Positions 33,471 through 36,066 of a stretch of DNA of 36,066 bases are shown piece by piece. The notes under the pieces were generated by a model, which was not told where the DNA came from, searched no databases, and saw only the letters and a program-made list of their open reading frames with translations. How positions within the stretch are numbered: the first letter of the stretch is position 1; every line of letters begins with the position of its first letter. Source of the DNA: Saprospiraceae bacterium (GTDB lineage: Bacteria > Bacteroidota > Bacteroidia > Chitinophagales > Saprospiraceae); NCBI GenBank assembly GCA_013214265.1, contig JABSSK010000006.1:1-36066 (forward strand). The letters run 5' to 3'. The translations under genes and the position numbers were made by a program.

Positions 33471-33641
33471 AGAGCGCACATTTTTTTGAGCCAAAAAAAC
33501 CAAATTTTGTGACACTTGGATTTAAATAGGGTAATAATACACAATCTATTCTATCCTGTAGTTAACAAGACGAATAAGGAATATCATTATACCGTATGTA
33601 CATCATAATTTCACTATTTTCCTGATAAAATTCACCTCCTT

Positions 33642-35837
33642 ATGTCCAGATTATTCTTGTTTGTTTTCACATATATTTTCCTATCACCACTTTACAGTCA
33701 AACAATTTTCACGCCCGCTGATGCACTGAAAGTCGTTTCTATCCGAAATGTACGTATTAGCCCAAATGGTGAATATGTGGCAGGAATTACAAATAAAAGT
33801 ACAGCAAATCGCTTAGATGTTGACCACTTTCGTTTTCGTGATCCTAACTATGTCAGACCATTTACAGGTCAAATCGTGCTTTACAAGACAGCTGATGGCA
33901 CTAAAAAACAAATTGGTAAGCCTGGGCATGTAAGCAATCCTGTTTGGTCGCCAAATAGTGATCAATTAGCCTTTTTCGAATGGCATGATGGAAAGTGTGC
34001 CATTTATACATACAATCTAACTAATGGAAACCTGAATATAGTTCCAATCGGAAATGAAGTGGCACTAGTGGGTACTAGTGAATTAATATGGTTTCCAGAT
34101 GGCTTGTCTTTGATAGCAAGAATAAGAACGGATGATTGGTTAGATAAGACTACAGAAATGTATAAAGAGGCTACAGAAGGGCCCATAACTGTCTATAACG
34201 CAGAAGAACCTTTTTTAAAATGGGATGCTATTAGTAATCAAAACAATAAAGCCAAAGTCGTTCGTATACAAGTCGATAATGGAGAAATAACTTCCCTTTT
34301 ACCAGAAGGTATATATCAAAATCTAACCTTAGATGATGAGGCCGAATTTCTAGCATACCAAGTTCGTAACCCCCAAAAAACAAGCTACAACCGACGCACA
34401 GGTAATACCTATACTTGGACTGTTCAGTCTCTTACTGAGAATAAGGAATCTCGTACTTTAGTGGATACCATGGATCAATCCCGCAACCTAAAATGGACTA
34501 AAGACCGTTCTTGGATAGCATGGTCTGATTCTGGTCATGTTTTTGTTCAATCCGTTGAAACTGAAGATCCCATCAAACTCACCGACGGAGCAAATGAATT
34601 GGTAGAAAATGGAGATACTACAGTAGTCAAATTTTCGGTTGATCGTTGGAATAAAGACGGCACACAGTTGATAGCCCGTTCATCAGAAGGACTTTGGCTG
34701 ATTGATCGAGTAACCCGAACGGTCGAAAGGTTCATTACTATTCCAGAAGAGAATGAACGCTCCGTAAATTTACAACCAGTAGCTTGGCATCCTGATGGAC
34801 GCTTTTTATATCTAAGTTCTTCCGCCACTAAAGAATGGAACCGAGGTCTGGTCCAATATGATTTTGAATTGGGTGAACAAAAGGTATTGGTACTGGATGG
34901 AAATCTTTATCGAGGCTGGCAGTTATCTGAAGATGGAAGTCAGATCGTTTATTCTGTATCCGACGGGGATCACCCAGATAATCTCTTTACCGCTAAACAT
35001 GATTATTCTGGCGTTCGACAACTCAGTGACTTAAACCCTTGGATTACTCAAAAAAAGATGACAAGAACCGAGTTGGTCACTTATCTAGATTCAGACGGTG
35101 AAGAGCTCTTTGGCATCCTGTACTATCCTGTAGATTACAATCCAAACAAAAAGTACCCTCTCGTTTGTGAGATATACGAGTCGTTCTTTAACAATGGCTA
35201 TCGTAGTTCCATGAATATCATTGCTAATGCAGGCTATTTTGGATTTCGTCCTTCCGTACGATTGGAAACAGGCCGTCCAGGTGAGGCTTGGATCAAAGGT
35301 GTGACAGCAGGTATCAATAAATTAATAGAGCGTGGCTTGATCGATCCAAAAAAAATTGGGGTACATGGCGTAAGCTATGGTGGTTATGCAACCTCCTTAC
35401 TCATAGCACAAACCAATCGTTTCGCAGCGGCTATTAATATTTCTGGTAAAACGAATGTGATTAGTTTTCTCGGTGATAGTCCGCGCATAGGTACGCGTAA
35501 CTATGCCGCCGCTGAAGTAGGTCAGGATCGGTTGGGAGAAACTTTATGGGAAGCTCCAATGACTTATATTGATCATTCTGCTGTCTTTTTTGCGGATAAA
35601 ATGAATACCCCACACCTCTTACTAACGGGAGCTGGTGACTGGAACGTTCCTGCTGCTAATACCAGGGAGTTGTATTATGCACTAAGACGTCTGGGCAAGA
35701 AGGTTGTTTGGGTTGATTATCAGCGAGCTGGACATGGAGGAGGATGGGCTGGTACCCACGAAGACTTCCATGACCAATGGAACCGTGTACTTTCTTGGTA
35801 TGAAGAGCATTTTAAGGAGGATAAGATGAAGGAATAA
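33642..35837 (+). CDS. Secreted S9 family peptidase (prolyl oligopeptidase type)
   Basis: 731 residues with signal peptide (1-19, ending LYSQ). The N-terminal 430 residues have propeller-type repeats (RISPNGEYVAGI, WSPNSDQLAFFEW, WFPDGLSLIAR). The C-terminal alpha/beta hydrolase (about 470-731) has the triad S578 in GVSYGG, D666 in GAGDWNVP and H698 in AGHGGGW. Such enzymes cleave peptides after proline or acyl groups; the exact P1 choice is not visible. The start is ATG at 33642, right after the sequence TCACCTCCTT. It is divergent from the membrane protein upstream. Confidence 0.92.
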   Translation: MSRLFLFVFTYIFLSPLYSQTIFTPADALKVVSIRNVRISPNGEYVAGITNKSTANRLDVDHFRFRDPNYVRPFTGQIVLYKTADGTKKQIGKPGHVSNPVWSPNSDQLAFFEWHDGKCAIYTYNLTNGNLNIVPIGNEVALVGTSELIWFPDGLSLIARIRTDDWLDKTTEMYKEATEGPITVYNAEEPFLKWDAISNQNNKAKVVRIQVDNGEITSLLPEGIYQNLTLDDEAEFLAYQVRNPQKTSYNRRTGNTYTWTVQSLTENKESRTLVDTMDQSRNLKWTKDRSWIAWSDSGHVFVQSVETEDPIKLTDGANELVENGDTTVVKFSVDRWNKDGTQLIARSSEGLWLIDRVTRTVERFITIPEENERSVNLQPVAWHPDGRFLYLSSSATKEWNRGLVQYDFELGEQKVLVLDGNLYRGWQLSEDGSQIVYSVSDGDHPDNLFTAKHDYSGVRQLSDLNPWITQKKMTRTELVTYLDSDGEELFGILYYPVDYNPNKKYPLVCEIYESFFNNGYRSSMNIIANAGYFGFRPSVRLETGRPGEAWIKGVTAGINKLIERGLIDPKKIGVHGVSYGGYATSLLIAQTNRFAAAINISGKTNVISFLGDSPRIGTRNYAAAEVGQDRLGETLWEAPMTYIDHSAVFFADKMNTPHLLLTGAGDWNVPAANTRELYYALRRLGKKVVWVDYQRAGHGGGWAGTHEDFHDQWNRVLSWYEEHFKEDKMKE

Positions 35838-35988
35838 AGCCTGAACTAACAGCGTATTATCAGTTCTTTAATAACAGATTGTACATAATATATGTAATGG
35901 GTACCATTACGGTTGGTCTTAGTGCTTGGTATGAGTTGCAAACACTTTAAAATGATACTTCGACTCCCATATACCCTACTTGGATAAT
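35838..35988. other. Intergenic region between the S9 peptidase and the rRNA terminator
   Basis: About 150 AT-rich bases. It holds a 7-bp hairpin (35894-35910) with no following T-run, and no ORF. It is read from both sides by convergent transcripts. Confidence 0.5.
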
Positions 35989-36021
35989 AAAAAAAAGGCT
36001 ATCCGCGATTGCGGATAGCCT
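35989..36021 (-). terminator. Rho-independent terminator of the rRNA operon
   Basis: An 11-bp stem (35996-36006 with 36011-36021), loop of four, is followed on the minus strand by eight T. It lies about 10 to 15 bases after the 5S rRNA end, so it ends the rRNA operon running leftwards. Confidence 0.93.
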
Positions 36022-36033
36022 ATGTTGATTTGG

Positions 36034-36066
36034 GTTGGCGGCGACCTACTCTCCCACCAGGGGCAG
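36034..36066 (-). rRNA. rrf: 5S rRNA, 3' end (rest outside window)
   Basis: The minus strand reads the conserved 3' end of bacterial 5S rRNA, with CTGGTGGGAGAGTAGGTCG followed by CCGCC. The exact 3' end is uncertain by a few bases. The gene runs out of the right edge, so the rRNA operon lies to the right and is transcribed toward this window. Confidence 0.9.

Noticed and set aside
35894-35910. 7-bp hairpin after the S9 peptidase gene
   Set aside because: Stem GTAATGG/CCATTAC has no following T-run, so I do not call it a terminator.
1-36066. CRISPR, insertion sequence, prophage or defence islands
   Set aside because: No spaced direct repeats, transposase, integrase, toxin-antitoxin or restriction genes were seen among the frames.

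Overview
The window is chromosomal DNA of a Bacteroidota bacterium, possibly Saprospiria or a relative, though the class is not certain. The evidence is a type B type-IX-secretion C-terminal domain on a protein with SprB-like repeats, two DUF3078-type barrels, a DUF5687-type ABC permease, Bacteroidota-style -7 elements (TAnnTTTG), AT-rich DNA with few Shine-Dalgarno sequences, and housekeeping genes of Bacteroidota type. I see no phage, insertion sequence, CRISPR array or tRNA. Coding density is high; two gaps of about 0.5 kb (1957-2501 and 4368-4858) hold no gene.

Layout. 1-875 (+) is the 3' part of a radical SAM gene, entering from the left edge and overlapping tail-to-tail a MltD-like lytic transglycosylase (832-1956, -). 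mnmG follows (2502-4367, -). Next come a conserved protein of unknown function (4859-6277, +) and a secreted tricorn-type S41 protease (6565-9780, +) ended by a clear terminator. The minus-strand operon pssA-purS-rsmI (11584 to 9898) joins phospholipid synthesis, purine synthesis and 16S rRNA methylation. Divergent from it is a plus-strand operon: a 1000-residue SprB-repeat T9SS cargo, an LptC-like lipoprotein and a CNNM/CorC transporter (11761-16599). Two minus-strand genes (a multi-pass membrane protein and a TPR protein) precede a large HyuA-HyuB/5-oxoprolinase-type fusion (18410-22168, +).

From 22383 to 33470 all genes are on the minus strand: an ABC ATPase with its DUF5687-type permease, polA, two tandem DUF3078 barrels, an operon of ECF sigma factor, 89-residue protein and MscS-like channel, and a GT-C-like membrane protein. 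An S9 prolyl-oligopeptidase-like secreted peptidase (33642-35837, +) follows. The right edge enters the 3' end of a 5S rRNA on the minus strand, with its terminator at 35989-36021, so an rRNA operon lies to the right and is transcribed toward this window.

Biology. Much of the window concerns the envelope: peptidoglycan cleavage, phospholipid and LPS transport, surface adhesion, outer-membrane barrels, a mechanosensitive channel under a probable ECF sigma factor, and two large secreted or periplasmic peptidases. The most unusual signals are non-coding: a 13-bp perfect inverted repeat spanning the leader of one DUF3078 gene, a hairpin in the leader of the lytic transglycosylase, and a group of DnaA-box-like sites between convergent genes at 22287-22363. 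I found no clear new defence or mobile system.
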